A stretch of DNA of 64,000 nucleotides from Cognatishimia sp. F0-27 (GCF_020667845.1 NZ_JAFMPQ010000020.1:31734-95733); one strand, 5' to 3'; shown: positions 1 to 8,161, counted from the stretch's first letter. Notes: generated from the letters alone by a model not told the origin. Made by a program: numbers and translations.

Positions 1-727
1 GGATCTCTTCCAGCCAGAATTGCTCCCCCTTGTCGAGAAACGCATCGCCCACCTTGTCCTTCAGCGCATGGCCAACCGGCACGAGGTAGTCGCCGGGATA
101 GGTGCCTTCGACAAACTCCACGTCCCGCCCGAATGCCTCGCAATAACGCAGGTATACGGACCGCGCGAGCACATCGACCTGCGCGCCGCCATCGTTGATG
201 TAGTACTCGCGCGTCACCTCGTGGCCGGCATAATCCAGCAGGGCCGCGATGGCATCGCCGACAATCGCGCCACGCATATGGCCCACATGCATCGGACCGG
301 TCGGGTTGGCGGAGACGAATTCCACATTCACCTTGCGCCCCTGCCCCATGGTCGAGCGCCCGTATGCGCGGCCAGCCTTGAGGATCATCGTGGGAAGCGC
401 CTGCCATACGCCGGCATCAAGCCGCAGGTTGATAAAGCCCGGCCCGGCCACATCCACGCTGGCAATGCGCGGATCATCGGTCAGCTTCGCCGCGAGCGCG
501 GAGGCGATGTCGCGCGGCTTTTGCTTGGCCGGTTTGGCCAGAACCATCGCCGCGTTGGTCGCCATATCGCCATGCGCCGGATCGCGCGGCGGCTCGACGG
601 CAACATTTTCAAGCGCAAGACCGGCTGGCAGCGTCCCCTCGTCCTGCAAGGTTTCGATGGCGTTCAAAACGCTGGTCCGAATTTGCTCGAACAGGTTCAT
701 TTCGGTGGGCGTCGGATCAGATGACAT
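1..727 (-). CDS. argS: Arginyl-tRNA synthetase, N-terminal part (cut by window edge)
   Basis: This class I aminoacyl-tRNA synthetase charges tRNA-Arg with arginine in the cytoplasm. About 242 residues are visible; the C-terminal half and stop lie beyond base 1. The ArgS-type HIGH box is present as [13 protein letters not shown] near residue 125, preceded by the Add-1-like N-terminal region that begins MNLFEQIR. Two in-frame starts are possible: ATG at 727 ([13 protein letters not shown]) and ATG at 700 (MNLFEQ). Neither has a strong Shine-Dalgarno sequence. The gene runs in the same direction as dgt, 255 bases downstream of it, which is a common alphaproteobacterial order. Confidence 0.93.
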   Translation of the reverse strand, partial: MSSDPTPTEMNLFEQIRTSVLNAIETLQDEGTLPAGLALENVAVEPPRDPAHGDMATNAAMVLAKPAKQKPRDIASALAAKLTDDPRIASVDVAGPGFINLRLDAGVWQALPTMILKAGRAYGRSTMGQGRKVNVEFVSANPTGPMHVGHMRGAIVGDAIAALLDYAGHEVTREYYINDGGAQVDVLARSVYLRYCEAFGRDVEFVEGTYPGDYLVPVGHALKDKVGDAFLDKGEQFWLEEI

Positions 728-981
728 TGAAAGACCGCTTTCGCATGGCAGAAAACACAAGCGCTTCCTCTATCACGCCAATCGGCCCAGTCAAACGCAT
801 CCCGCCGCGGACCGGTGCCCGCGCCCAGACCCGCGCGCAAGCGTGACCGGGCAGAGACCGCCGCCGGCGCGCCCGGTGGCGGGCCTTGGAGTTTTCCCGA
901 ACCGCGCCTCAGCGCTGTGGCGGCCCAGTCGGTCAGCTCCGGTCGCGCATCTGGGCGCCGCGCTGGCGCCACGTGACCGCG

Positions 982-2166
982 TCAGTAGCCCTTTTCGAGC
1001 ACATCCACCCCGGTCAGCCGGGCATGTTCCTGAAGGGCGAACCGGTCGGTCATCCCGGCGATGTAATCGGCCACGAGCCGTGCAAGCGCGGCCTCGGGGG
1101 TGTCCGACATGCGGGCAGCGTGGATCTCGTCATGCCAGCGTGCCGGCAGCAAATCCGGATCCTCCATGTAGAGCGGAAACAGGGCCATCAACGCCTGTGT
1201 CACACGTGCCCTTTGCGCCATGACACGCGGCGCGCGATACATGTTCTCGAACAGAAAGCTGCGGATCTTGTTCAAGGCCTCCACCATGTCGGGCGAGAAC
1301 GCCACAACCGGCGCGCCCGCATGGCGCACCGCCTCCACGCTGGCCAGTTCCGGGGCCGCAAGACGCGCGGCGGAGGTGTCGATCACATCGCTGACCATGT
1401 AGCCAAAAACCCGCCGCAACGCTTCGTGCCGCCGCCGGTAGGCATCGAGTGACGGATGGATCCGGTCAACCTCTGCATAGGCTTCGCGCACCAATGGAAG
1501 ATCGGCAATCGCCTCTTCGTTGAAAAGTCCTGCGCGCAACCCGTCATGCAGGTCGTGATTGTTGTAGGCCACGTCATCCGAAAGCGCCGCCACCTGCGCT
1601 TCCGCGCTGGCATGGGTGGTCAATTCCAGATCGTGGCGCGCATTGTATTCGGACAACGCATAGGGCACCGCGCCGGTGACCGGCCCGTTGTGCTTTGCGA
1701 TGCCTTCCAGCGTGTCCCATGTCAGGTTGAGACCGTCAAACCCTGCATAGTGCCGTTCCAGCTTGGTCACGATCCGGATCGTCTGGGCGTTATGGTCAAA
1801 CCCGCCATACGGCTGCATCAAAGCATCAAGCGCGTCCTCGCCGGTATGTCCGAACGGCGTATGCCCAAGGTCATGCGCGAGTGCGACGGCCTCTGTCAGG
1901 TCCGTGTTCAATCCAAGCGCGTTGGCAATGGTGCGTGCCACCTGCGCCACCTCGATGGAGTGGGTCAGGCGGGTTCGATAGAAATCCCCCTCGTGCTCGA
2001 CAAACACCTGTGTCTTGTGCTTGAGGCGCCGGAACGCGGACGCATGAATGATCCTGTCGCGGTCGCGCTGAAAACAGGAGCGAAACGCGCTTTCTTCTTC
2101 GGAGAAAAGCCGGCCGCGCGTCTTGCGCGGATCGCAGGCCGGCCCTGTGGTCCCTGTCGCCGTCAT
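982..2166 (-). CDS. dgt: Deoxyguanosinetriphosphate triphosphohydrolase-like protein (HD domain)
   Basis: This cytoplasmic HD-superfamily dNTP triphosphohydrolase cleaves dNTPs to deoxynucleoside and tripolyphosphate. It has 394 residues, the usual length for the short bacterial dGTPase-like class. Metal ligands are visible as RRLKHKTQVF followed by RTRLTHSIEVAQ, then the HD motif in HDLGHTPFGHTGEDAL. The ATG at 2166 (MTATGTTGPAC) is chosen because GAAAGGG lies upstream of it; an in-frame ATG at 2256 would add 30 atypical residues. It is transcribed divergently from the Fe-S carrier gene, with about 150 bases between them. In-vivo substrate preference cannot be read from sequence. Confidence 0.9.
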   Translation of the reverse strand: MTATGTTGPACDPRKTRGRLFSEEESAFRSCFQRDRDRIIHASAFRRLKHKTQVFVEHEGDFYRTRLTHSIEVAQVARTIANALGLNTDLTEAVALAHDLGHTPFGHTGEDALDALMQPYGGFDHNAQTIRIVTKLERHYAGFDGLNLTWDTLEGIAKHNGPVTGAVPYALSEYNARHDLELTTHASAEAQVAALSDDVAYNNHDLHDGLRAGLFNEEAIADLPLVREAYAEVDRIHPSLDAYRRRHEALRRVFGYMVSDVIDTSAARLAAPELASVEAVRHAGAPVVAFSPDMVEALNKIRSFLFENMYRAPRVMAQRARVTQALMALFPLYMEDPDLLPARWHDEIHAARMSDTPEAALARLVADYIAGMTDRFALQEHARLTGVDVLEKGY

Positions 2167-2317
2167 AACGCCCTTTCGCCGGTGCCATGCCGGTCTCTTG
2201 TGAGCTGTCCCGCCCTTGCCTATATTAAACGACGCAAGGCTTGGAAACCGTGTCACGGCTTCCCGGCACAGAATCCGTCACCAGCCTCAACCGCAACCAC
2301 AGTAGAGCGTTACAGCG

Positions 2318-2641
2318 ATGAACCTGCCCCCCAAAGTCACCGAACGCGCCTTCGACCGTCTTGCCGAGATCGGCGCAGGAGAAGAAGGCAAAGCCCTGCG
2401 CGTCGCGGTCGAAGGTGGCGGCTGCTCGGGCTTCCAATACGAGATCAAGCTCGATGAACCGTCCGAGGAGGACATCGTCCTCGAAGGCGCGGGCCAACGC
2501 GTCGTCGTTGATCCTGTATCCCTGCCCTTTCTGGCCGGCGCGGTAATCGACTTCTCCGAAGAACTGATCGGAGCCCGGTTCGTGATCGACAATCCGAACG
2601 CGACCAGTTCCTGCGGCTGTGGCACATCCTTTTCCATGTGA
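2318..2641 (+). CDS. erpA: A-type Fe-S cluster carrier (HesB/IscA/ErpA family)
   Basis: This small cytoplasmic A-type carrier delivers iron-sulfur clusters to apoproteins. It has 107 residues, the normal size. The three conserved cysteines are visible: one in EGGGCSGFQY and two in the C-terminal SSCGCGTSFSM. It stands alone rather than in an isc or suf operon, which in alphaproteobacteria favours the ErpA-like subgroup over SufA, although sequence alone does not separate IscA from ErpA. It may cooperate with the BolA (7119) and CGFS glutaredoxin (7683) encoded nearby. No strong ribosome binding site is seen before the ATG. Confidence 0.9.
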   Translation: MNLPPKVTERAFDRLAEIGAGEEGKALRVAVEGGGCSGFQYEIKLDEPSEEDIVLEGAGQRVVVDPVSLPFLAGAVIDFSEELIGARFVIDNPNATSSCGCGTSFSM

Positions 2642-3136
2642 TCGCTCCGGCCTGTCCCGCAGTGTTGGACGCGGGCGCGGAATGCCCGACGCTTCGCGCT
2701 TGCGGCCGCGGGTTTCACGGCACCATGGCTCTGCCCGCGGGATCGGGTCTTGGTCCCGGGGCGCAACACTGACGGGTGCCTGTAACCGATAGGCTTCGGT
2801 GCCGGGCGCAAGGCCCTAGCGTGCCGCGTGGCGGGGCTGCCGATCCGGGACACGGCTGACTCCATTTGACCTTTTTTCGATGACCCGCACGGAAACGAGC
2901 CCTGTTCCGCTGTCAGAAATCAACCTGCCGCCCTGCAATGGCCGGAGGTCAGCAGCCAGCGGTCGTCGGTCAAGCTGCGGTCACGGTCTTGTCGCCCTCT
3001 GGGCACATCACCCTTACGGAGCCGGCAGACAGGACAAGGCTGCGGATGGTCCCCCGACCCCGCAGCCTTGCTTTCGGATGGCGCGCCGCGGGGTCCCCAC
3101 CGCCGAGTCACGCCTCCTTCCGAATGTCCTTCGACC
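2642..3136. other. Intergenic region without a recognised gene
   Basis: About 495 bases lie between the convergent ends of the Fe-S carrier and the EamA transporter. Open frames here are GC-driven, have no family signature and lack convincing ribosome binding sites. No tRNA or strong terminator with a T-run was recognised. Confidence 0.6.
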
Positions 3137-4045
3137 TCAAGCCGCCTTTCGGCCCGCGCGCATGGCTTCGTCGAATATCAGCCAGGCGCCGGATGCGATC
3201 ACAAGCGTGACGCCGAGCACGGTCCCGGCACTGGGCACCTCGCCGAAAGCAAAGAACCCGATCGCCACCATCCAGACAAACTGCAGGTTCATCAGCGGCG
3301 TGGCGACAAACGCGGGCAGCAAGCGCAAGGCTTCGGCGACGACGTATCGCGCCCCGAAGAGGAACCCGGCATAAGCCGCGATCCACCCCAGATCCCCCAG
3401 CCCCATGGGCATCCACACGAAAGGCAGCGCCGCGCCCATCACCAGCATCAGCGCCGCATTGGGCCAGAATACCTGCGCCAGCGGCACACGCTCCTGCTTG
3501 GCAATCACACGGGCCGCGAGCATCGACCCTGTTCCCGTGAGCGCGGCAAGCAATGCCCAGAGATGGCCCGCCTGCAAGGCCCCGACGCCGCCCGGCATCA
3601 GGAACAAGGCCCCGCACGCCCCCACGATGAGCGCGCCCCATGCAAGCGGCTGCGGCCGCTCGCCAAGCACCGGGCCTGACAGCACGGCGGCAATCAACGG
3701 GATCATCGCGATGAACAGGAACACATCGGCAAAGGGCAGATGGCGGAACGCCATGAAGAAGGCCAGTGACGCCACAACGGTCAGAACCGCCCGTATTGCC
3801 ATGACACCCCTCGCCCGCACCCGGATCGCCGCGGTCAAATCCCCCGAAGCGCGGGCCGACAAGAGCGTCAACCCCATGACCAGCAATCCCGAGAGCGCAA
3901 AGAGTTGTGGCGCCGCGTAGCCACCCGCGATCAGCTTGGTGATCCCGTCGGCCCCGGCAATCATACCAGTGTAGAGCACCACGAGAGCGCCGCCGATGAC
4001 GGCTCCCGAGGCAAGGCGTGGGCGAATGTTTTCATACAGGCTCAT
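3137..4045 (-). CDS. EamA/DMT-family transporter, last gene of the repeat-protein cassette
   Basis: This is an inner-membrane drug/metabolite transporter-superfamily protein of 302 residues. It consists almost entirely of hydrophobic segments, about ten, arranged as two EamA repeats; the second begins around WALLAALTGTGSMLAARVI. Family members mostly export amino acids, purines or other small metabolites. The ATG at 4045 overlaps the stop of the upstream gene by four bases (ATGA), so the two are translationally coupled and co-transcribed with the tandem-repeat protein gene. The substrate is unknown. Linking it to export of a repeat-protein product is inference from gene order only. Confidence 0.85.
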   Translation of the reverse strand: MSLYENIRPRLASGAVIGGALVVLYTGMIAGADGITKLIAGGYAAPQLFALSGLLVMGLTLLSARASGDLTAAIRVRARGVMAIRAVLTVVASLAFFMAFRHLPFADVFLFIAMIPLIAAVLSGPVLGERPQPLAWGALIVGACGALFLMPGGVGALQAGHLWALLAALTGTGSMLAARVIAKQERVPLAQVFWPNAALMLVMGAALPFVWMPMGLGDLGWIAAYAGFLFGARYVVAEALRLLPAFVATPLMNLQFVWMVAIGFFAFGEVPSAGTVLGVTLVIASGAWLIFDEAMRAGRKAA

Positions 4046-5100
4046 GCGCGACCTGCCCGGGCAAAGCCCTCGAAAAAGGCATCGAACTGGTCCGAGCTCT
4101 GCGCCGCCGCAAAGAGGACATCCTGCGCCTGTTCGGACAACAGGCTTGCCATGCGCGATTGCATCACGCCCCAGTCGCCGGAGCGCGCCTCTCCCTGCGC
4201 CAGAATGGCCTGGCTGATCTCGCCCAGGGCCGCGGGTCGGGCGCCACGATCAAACCGCGTGCGCGTAGCGCTGAGCGGGGCGCGGAACGGCTCCTGCGCG
4301 CAGGTTGCGGCGTGCCAGTTGCACACAAAGAATTCGTGATAGGCGTCACCGAGCCCCACCATTGGTCCGCTTTCAACGGCGAACGCGGCCGTCTCACGCG
4401 CGATCCACGCGGTCCAGACCTCCGGCGGTGTCTGGCCTGCATAGCGCAGCGCGATACAGATCTCTGCCAGAAGATCGGCATTCTGATCGAGAAACGCGGT
4501 CAGCCCCGCAAAATGCAGCGATTGCAGAGCAGCTTCCGGCAGATCCGGATCGCGACGCCCGTATTCCGAGAGGTAATAGGCGATATGGGTAAGCTCGTAG
4601 GCCGCCTTCTTGTTCGGCAGCGCGAAAGTGGCCGTTCGGCTTGCAAAAGCCCGCAGACGGTCATTGAGCCCCGGATCACGGATCGGATCCACGCCTCGTC
4701 GCGCCATTAACCGGCGCGCCTCGGCCCGCTGCAGATCGGAGAGCTCTGCCTCCGCAAGCCCCTGTTCGGCGGCAAAGGCGACCATGCGCTCCGCCTCCCG
4801 GCCCGGCATGCCGAGCGCTTCGAGATCCAGCGCCATGGACAGCAAGAACCGGTAATACTGCGGAAAGAAGCCGAGCCGCTCGCGCATCTTGGCATAAAAG
4901 CTGGCATGCACGGCCAAAGCCTGCGGCTCAAGAGGCAGGCCGGTGCATTCAAGGATGTTCAGGATTTCGGCGTTTTCCTTGAGCCAGAACACATCGTCGC
5001 CGGAGCGGCGGTGCTCTGCGAAAAGGGCAACCAGCTCGGAAAGCCGCTCGGGGAGCGGCGCGATCCGGTTGGAAAATTTGAGAGAAATGACATTGCTCAT
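4042..5100 (-). CDS. Uncharacterised 352-residue protein, middle gene of the repeat-protein cassette
   Basis: I do not recognise a characterised family. The protein is soluble, probably mostly alpha-helical, with no signal peptide or membrane segment. Distinctive stretches are a conserved-looking N-terminus (MSNVISLKFSNRIAPLPERL), a tyrosine/phenylalanine-rich helix (RERLGFFPQYYRFLLSMALD) and a Cys/His/Trp cluster, EFFVCNWHAATCAQEPF, at about residue 265-281. That cluster could be a metal or cofactor site, but nothing proves it. GAGGT lies just upstream of the ATG at 5100. It starts 74 bases after the tandem-repeat gene and overlaps the EamA gene by four bases. It could be a maturation or binding partner of the repeat protein, or an unrelated housekeeping protein. 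Confidence 0.8.
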   Translation of the reverse strand: MSNVISLKFSNRIAPLPERLSELVALFAEHRRSGDDVFWLKENAEILNILECTGLPLEPQALAVHASFYAKMRERLGFFPQYYRFLLSMALDLEALGMPGREAERMVAFAAEQGLAEAELSDLQRAEARRLMARRGVDPIRDPGLNDRLRAFASRTATFALPNKKAAYELTHIAYYLSEYGRRDPDLPEAALQSLHFAGLTAFLDQNADLLAEICIALRYAGQTPPEVWTAWIARETAAFAVESGPMVGLGDAYHEFFVCNWHAATCAQEPFRAPLSATRTRFDRGARPAALGEISQAILAQGEARSGDWGVMQSRMASLLSEQAQDVLFAAAQSSDQFDAFFEGFARAGRA

Positions 5101-5128
5101 GGGGGGACCTCGCTTGTCATGTGGCGGA

Positions 5129-5149
5129 GGGCGGCGGCTGGCGCCGCCC
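5129..5149 (-). promoter_or_regulatory. Strong hairpin between repeat-protein gene and downstream gene
   Basis: A perfect 8-base stem (GGGCGGCG/CGCCGCCC) with a 5-base loop lies in the 74-base spacer. It has no T-run, so it is not a standard terminator. It could stabilise or separate the upstream repeat-protein message so that this protein is made in excess over the downstream gene. That role is inferred. Confidence 0.4.
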
Positions 5150-5174
5150 TGCCGATGGGACTGTGTGGGTCGGT

Positions 5175-5849
5175 TCAGGCTTTGACCGGACCGCTCCAGG
5201 AGGTGAAGGCTTCGGTAGCGTCGCCCGCGTCGATCTTGTCACCCGCCGGGCCGGACCAGGAGGTGAACGCCTCGACATTGTCGCCCGCGTCGATCTTGTC
5301 ACCCGCCGGACCGGACCAGGAGGTGAACGCCTCGACATTGTCGCCCGCGTCGATCTTGTCGCCCGCCGGACCGGACCAGGAGGTGAACGCCTCGACATTG
5401 TCGCCCGCGTCGATCTTGTCACCCGCGGGACCGGACCAGGACGTGAACGCCTCGACATTGTCGCCAGCGTCGATCTTGTCACCCGCGGGACCGGACCAGG
5501 ACGTGAACGCCTCGACATTGTCGCCAGCGTCGATCTTGTCGCCCGCAGGACCGGACCAGGACGTGAACGCTTCCACCGCGTCCCCTGCGTCGATGCGATC
5601 CCCTGCCGGACCCGACCAAGATGTGTAAGCTTCGACTCCATCTCCTGCGTCGATGCGATCACCCGCCGGACCAGACCAGGATGTGAAAGCCTCGACCCCA
5701 TGGCCCGTCATCATCTCACCGGCTTCGGGGCCCGACCAGGACGTCATCATCTCGACGCCTTCGCCGACAAGCGCGGAAGCGCCGATCGAGCTGCTGGCGG
5801 TCGTGGAAAGAATTTCTTTACGGGCTGTGTGCTTAGCTTGGACAGTCAT
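5175..5849 (-). CDS. Tandem-repeat protein with ten TSWSGP motifs (candidate multi-core precursor)
   Basis: The protein has 224 residues and no recognised family. Residues 1 to about 33 form a non-repetitive N-terminal segment (MTVQAKHTARKEILSTTASS, then SIGASALVGEG) without signal peptide features. The rest is a 20-residue repeat with consensus VEAFTSWSGPAGDKIDAGDN. It carries ten TSWSGP hexamers in exact register and ends SGPVKA. There is no cysteine; each unit is rich in Asp/Glu and has one Trp, one Thr and two Ser. ATG 5849 is chosen because GAGGAG lies 8 bases upstream; an earlier in-frame ATG at 5903 lacks this. The leader-plus-repeated-core layout resembles multi-core RiPP precursors, but an acidic structural or ligand-binding repeat protein is equally possible. 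Confidence 0.85.
   Translation of the reverse strand: MTVQAKHTARKEILSTTASSSIGASALVGEGVEMMTSWSGPEAGEMMTGHGVEAFTSWSGPAGDRIDAGDGVEAYTSWSGPAGDRIDAGDAVEAFTSWSGPAGDKIDAGDNVEAFTSWSGPAGDKIDAGDNVEAFTSWSGPAGDKIDAGDNVEAFTSWSGPAGDKIDAGDNVEAFTSWSGPAGDKIDAGDNVEAFTSWSGPAGDKIDAGDATEAFTSWSGPVKA
5187..5744 (-). repeat. 60-base in-frame tandem repeat array inside the repeat-protein gene
   Basis: Ten TSWSGP-coding segments lie at exact 60-base spacing, from 5727-5744 (first) to 5187-5204 (last). The units at 5221-5520 are almost identical; the differences I checked among them (for example GGT/GGC, CCG/CCC, GCG/GCT and ACC/ACG) are all synonymous. Units near the gene start are more diverged in both DNA and protein. 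This pattern suggests recent expansion or homogenisation of the 3' units with selection on the peptide. Confidence 0.95.
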
Positions 5850-5919
5850 CGGGGTAACTCCTCGTTTGAAGGTTTGAAAATCTCCCCTCAACGCTGCCCG
5901 CAAAACGTGTTTGCAAAAA

Positions 5920-6040
5920 AGTTAATTCTTGTTAAGGTTGTCTTAACCGAGAATTATCCACAGATTCGCCGGACCTGTCAGGGCCGCGATATCGGCTGTT
6001 GGCCGACCTATCCACAGATTTCAATTTCTTGTGGATAACT
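5920..6040. promoter_or_regulatory. AT-rich cluster of DnaA boxes with a CtrA-like site
   Basis: In the 320-base gap between the divergent repeat-protein and xthA genes, perfect DnaA boxes (TTATCCACA) occur at 5954-5962 on the plus strand and 6030-6038 on the minus strand. A one-mismatch box (CTATCCACA) lies at 6008-6016. A TTAA-N7-TTAA sequence matching the alphaproteobacterial CtrA consensus spans 5932-5946, and a second TTAA lies at 5922. The sequence around 5911-5950 is distinctly AT-rich. This could be a DnaA/CtrA-controlled promoter, a DnaA-titration site, or an origin-like element. Confidence 0.6.
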
Positions 6041-6170
6041 TTGGGATTTGCAACGCAACACCCAGTTTGCAAAGTCTTGACCTCGCCGAATCGGGGTAGG
6101 CGCTCTTGTGGAGGCGGCAAGCGAGTCGCATAACGTCGCCCGAAGACCGCGCAGAAACAGGGGCCCGGAT

Positions 6171-6953
6171 ATGAGAATCGCCACGTTCAACATCAACGGC
6201 GTGAAGGCCCGTATCGGCGCGCTGACCGCATGGCTCGACGACACGAAACCGGATATCGCCCTGCTGCAGGAGATCAAGTCGATCGACGAGGCCTTCCCGA
6301 GAGAGGTTTTCGAGGAGCGCGGTTATACCGTCGAGACCCACGGGCAGAAGGGCTTCAACGGGGTGGCCATCCTGTCCAGGCACCCGCTGGAAGATGTCAC
6401 CAGAGGATTGCCCGGCGATGACAGCGACGAACAGGCCCGCTGGATCGAGGCGACCGTTGTCGGAGATACCCACGCTTGCCGGATCTGCGGTCTCTACCTT
6501 CCCAACGGGAACCCGGCGCCGGGGCCGAAATACGATTACAAGCTGGCATGGATGGAGCGGCTGGAGGCGCGGGCCCGTGCCCTGCTCGCCGATGAAATGC
6601 CGGCGCTGATGGCCGGTGACTACAATGTGATCCCGCAGGCCGAAGACGCCGCGCACCCGGAAAACTGGCGCGAAGATGCGCTCTTCCGCCCCGAGACCCG
6701 CGCCGCCTTCCGGCGTATCCTCAATCTGGGTTTCACAGAAGCGTTCCGCGCGCGGCAGGCCGGCCCCGGCCACTACAGCTTCTGGGATTATCAGGCCAAC
6801 AGCTGGGAGCGCGACAACGGTATCCGGATCGACCATGTGCTGCTCAATCCTCAGGCCGCCGACCTGCTCAGCGACTGCTCGATCGAAAAACAGGTGCGCG
6901 GCGGCGAGAAACCGTCCGATCACGTGCCGGTTTGGGTCACTCTGGCGCTCTAA
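6171..6953 (+). CDS. xthA: Exodeoxyribonuclease III
   Basis: This AP endonuclease and 3'-5' exonuclease acts in base excision repair. It has 260 residues of the EEP (endonuclease/exonuclease/phosphatase) fold, full length. Visible catalytic motifs are MRIATFNINGVKAR at the start, LLQEIK (metal-binding Glu), GLYLPNG, GDYNVIP (Asp/Asn), IRIDHVLL, and the terminal SDHVPVW with the catalytic Asp-His pair. ATG 6171 is chosen because it starts exactly at the conserved N-terminus; an upstream in-frame ATG at 6108 adds an Arg-rich tail with no conservation. Its promoter lies in the DnaA/CtrA-box region shared with the divergent repeat-protein gene. Confidence 0.95.
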   Translation: MRIATFNINGVKARIGALTAWLDDTKPDIALLQEIKSIDEAFPREVFEERGYTVETHGQKGFNGVAILSRHPLEDVTRGLPGDDSDEQARWIEATVVGDTHACRICGLYLPNGNPAPGPKYDYKLAWMERLEARARALLADEMPALMAGDYNVIPQAEDAAHPENWREDALFRPETRAAFRRILNLGFTEAFRARQAGPGHYSFWDYQANSWERDNGIRIDHVLLNPQAADLLSDCSIEKQVRGGEKPSDHVPVWVTLAL

Positions 6954-7118
6954 TCCCATCGCGCCGCCCCGATCAGCAGAGGGGTATCACGGCGCGTGCC
7001 AAACCACGCGCGCTTTAAGATAGATTTCACAGGCACCTTTGCTCCGCAACGCCTTGCGTCCCTGCAGTGGCACCATTACCTTTAGTGAAAACGGGGTATT
7101 TTTGGAGAGTCCGCGCCC

Positions 7119-7355
7119 ATGCCAATGCACGCACAGCAGATCGAAGAGCTTCTGCGCGAGAGTTTCCCGGAAGCCGAGATTCGGGTCGAGGGGGACGACG
7201 GGGTCCACATGTCGGCCATGGTTGTCGACGAGAGCTTCCGCGGCAAGAACAGGGTCCAGCAACAGCGCGCCGTCTACGCCGCGCTCAAGGGCAAGATGGA
7301 CGGGCCGGCCGGAGAGTTGCACGCGCTTGCCCTGACCACACGAGCCCCTTCGTGA
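7119..7355 (+). CDS. BolA/IbaG-family protein
   Basis: This 78-residue BolA-fold protein is a partner of CGFS monothiol glutaredoxins in sensing or trafficking Fe-S clusters. The conserved core HAQQIEELLRESFPEAEI, the central VHMSAMVVDESFRGKNRVQQQR and the basic helix that follows match the short IbaG/BolA-2 type. The ATG at 7119 has GGAGAG nine bases upstream; ATG 7125 is an alternative. A CGFS glutaredoxin gene lies two genes downstream in the same direction, supporting the functional pairing. Confidence 0.9.
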   Translation: MPMHAQQIEELLRESFPEAEIRVEGDDGVHMSAMVVDESFRGKNRVQQQRAVYAALKGKMDGPAGELHALALTTRAPS

Positions 7356-7422
7356 GCCAGTGCAGCAACCATAGCGCAGCGCATCCGCCCGGTCGCGGAA
7401 AACACAGCATGAGAGCGACCCG

Positions 7423-7686
7423 ATGATCGGGCCCGGGATCGGATCTGCGGCGCTGATCGGGGTGCTTTGTGCCCTCATTGTCTGTGTGGCGGTATTCCGC
7501 GCCTGGGTCGCAATCCGAAATGACAAACACCAAGGGCGCGGTAGCCTTCCGGGCAAGGGATACCACACGATAGACGCCTCGTACCACTCGGGCGGCTCGG
7601 GCGGCGGGCATTCCGCCGAATTCCGTGTTCCGAAGGACCCGCAGGTTTATGCCCGTCTATTCATACCGAAGGACAAGACGAAATGA
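7423..7686 (+). CDS. Small hypothetical membrane protein
   Basis: This 87-residue protein has one N-terminal transmembrane segment (about residues 5-28, [20 protein letters not shown]) followed by a basic, Gly/Ser-rich soluble tail that ends [12 protein letters not shown]. No family or function is recognised. Its stop overlaps the glutaredoxin start by four bases (ATGA), so it is translationally coupled to grxD and lies between the BolA and glutaredoxin genes. A role in that Fe-S unit is possible by position only. Confidence 0.75.
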   Translation: MIGPGIGSAALIGVLCALIVCVAVFRAWVAIRNDKHQGRGSLPGKGYHTIDASYHSGGSGGGHSAEFRVPKDPQVYARLFIPKDKTK

Positions 7687-8045
7687 GCGACGCCACCAGC
7701 AAGATCGACGAAACCATCAAGACCAACGACGTTGTGCTTTTCATGAAAGGCACAAAGGCGATGCCGCAATGCGGGTTCTCCAGCCGCGTGGCGGGCGTGT
7801 TGAATTACATGGGTGTGGATTACACCGACGTGAATGTTCTGGCAGATGATGCCGTGCGTCAGGGGATCAAGGATTACTCCGACTGGCCCACGATCCCGCA
7901 GCTTTACGTGAAGGGCGAGTTTGTCGGCGGCTGTGACATCATCACCGAGATGACGCTTTCCGGCGAGCTCGACACGCTTCTGGAGCAAAGTGGCGTGAAC
8001 TATGACAAGGAAGCTGCGGAAAAGATCCGCGAAGCCAACGCCTGA
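7683..8045 (+). CDS. grxD: CGFS-type monothiol glutaredoxin
   Basis: This 120-residue cytoplasmic monothiol glutaredoxin coordinates and transfers [2Fe-2S] clusters with glutathione. The active site reads [15 protein letters not shown], with the single catalytic Cys of the CGFS motif at about residue 35. The downstream [19 protein letters not shown] holds the cis-Pro (TIPQ) and glutathione-binding GG loop. Length and motifs fit the Grx4/Grx5 family. It follows the BolA gene and a small membrane protein gene as a probable operon and ends at a rho-independent terminator. Confidence 0.95.
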   Translation: MSDATSKIDETIKTNDVVLFMKGTKAMPQCGFSSRVAGVLNYMGVDYTDVNVLADDAVRQGIKDYSDWPTIPQLYVKGEFVGGCDIITEMTLSGELDTLLEQSGVNYDKEAAEKIREANA

Positions 8046-8080
8046 CCGCACAACGCGCCTTGTGCGACGCGAGACCAAGC

Positions 8081-8112
8081 AACCCCGGGAGCCAGCAGGC
8101 GACCGGGGTTTT
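8081..8112 (+). terminator. Rho-independent terminator after grxD
   Basis: The arms AACCCCGG (8081-8088) and CCGGGGTT (8103-8110) pair perfectly across a 14-base loop. The right arm runs into a TTTT tract at 8109-8112. Confidence 0.8.
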
Positions 8113-8161
8113 CATTTGGTCGATTTCAGTCTGCCGAGGTGAGCTTTTGCAGGCAGCCGCG

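Noticed and set aside
5187..5744. CRISPR array
   Set aside because: Units are contiguous 60-base coding repeats with no unique spacers and no cas genes nearby.
5187..5744. Lanthipeptide or cysteine-based RiPP
   Set aside because: The protein has no cysteine, and no LanM/LanB-type enzyme is encoded. Graspetide-type ester crosslinks would need an ATP-grasp ligase, which is not seen in the window.
5121..6038. Plus-strand 305-residue open frame across the repeat array
   Set aside because: It is the antisense reading of the 60-base repeats; period 60 is a multiple of three, so all frames stay open. The minus-strand gene has the good ribosome binding site and a clear repeat peptide.
5920..6040. 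Definite chromosomal replication origin
   Set aside because: DnaA boxes and a CtrA-like site are present, but there is no dnaA, parAB or gidA neighbourhood and skew cannot be measured here. Kept as a candidate regulatory region only.
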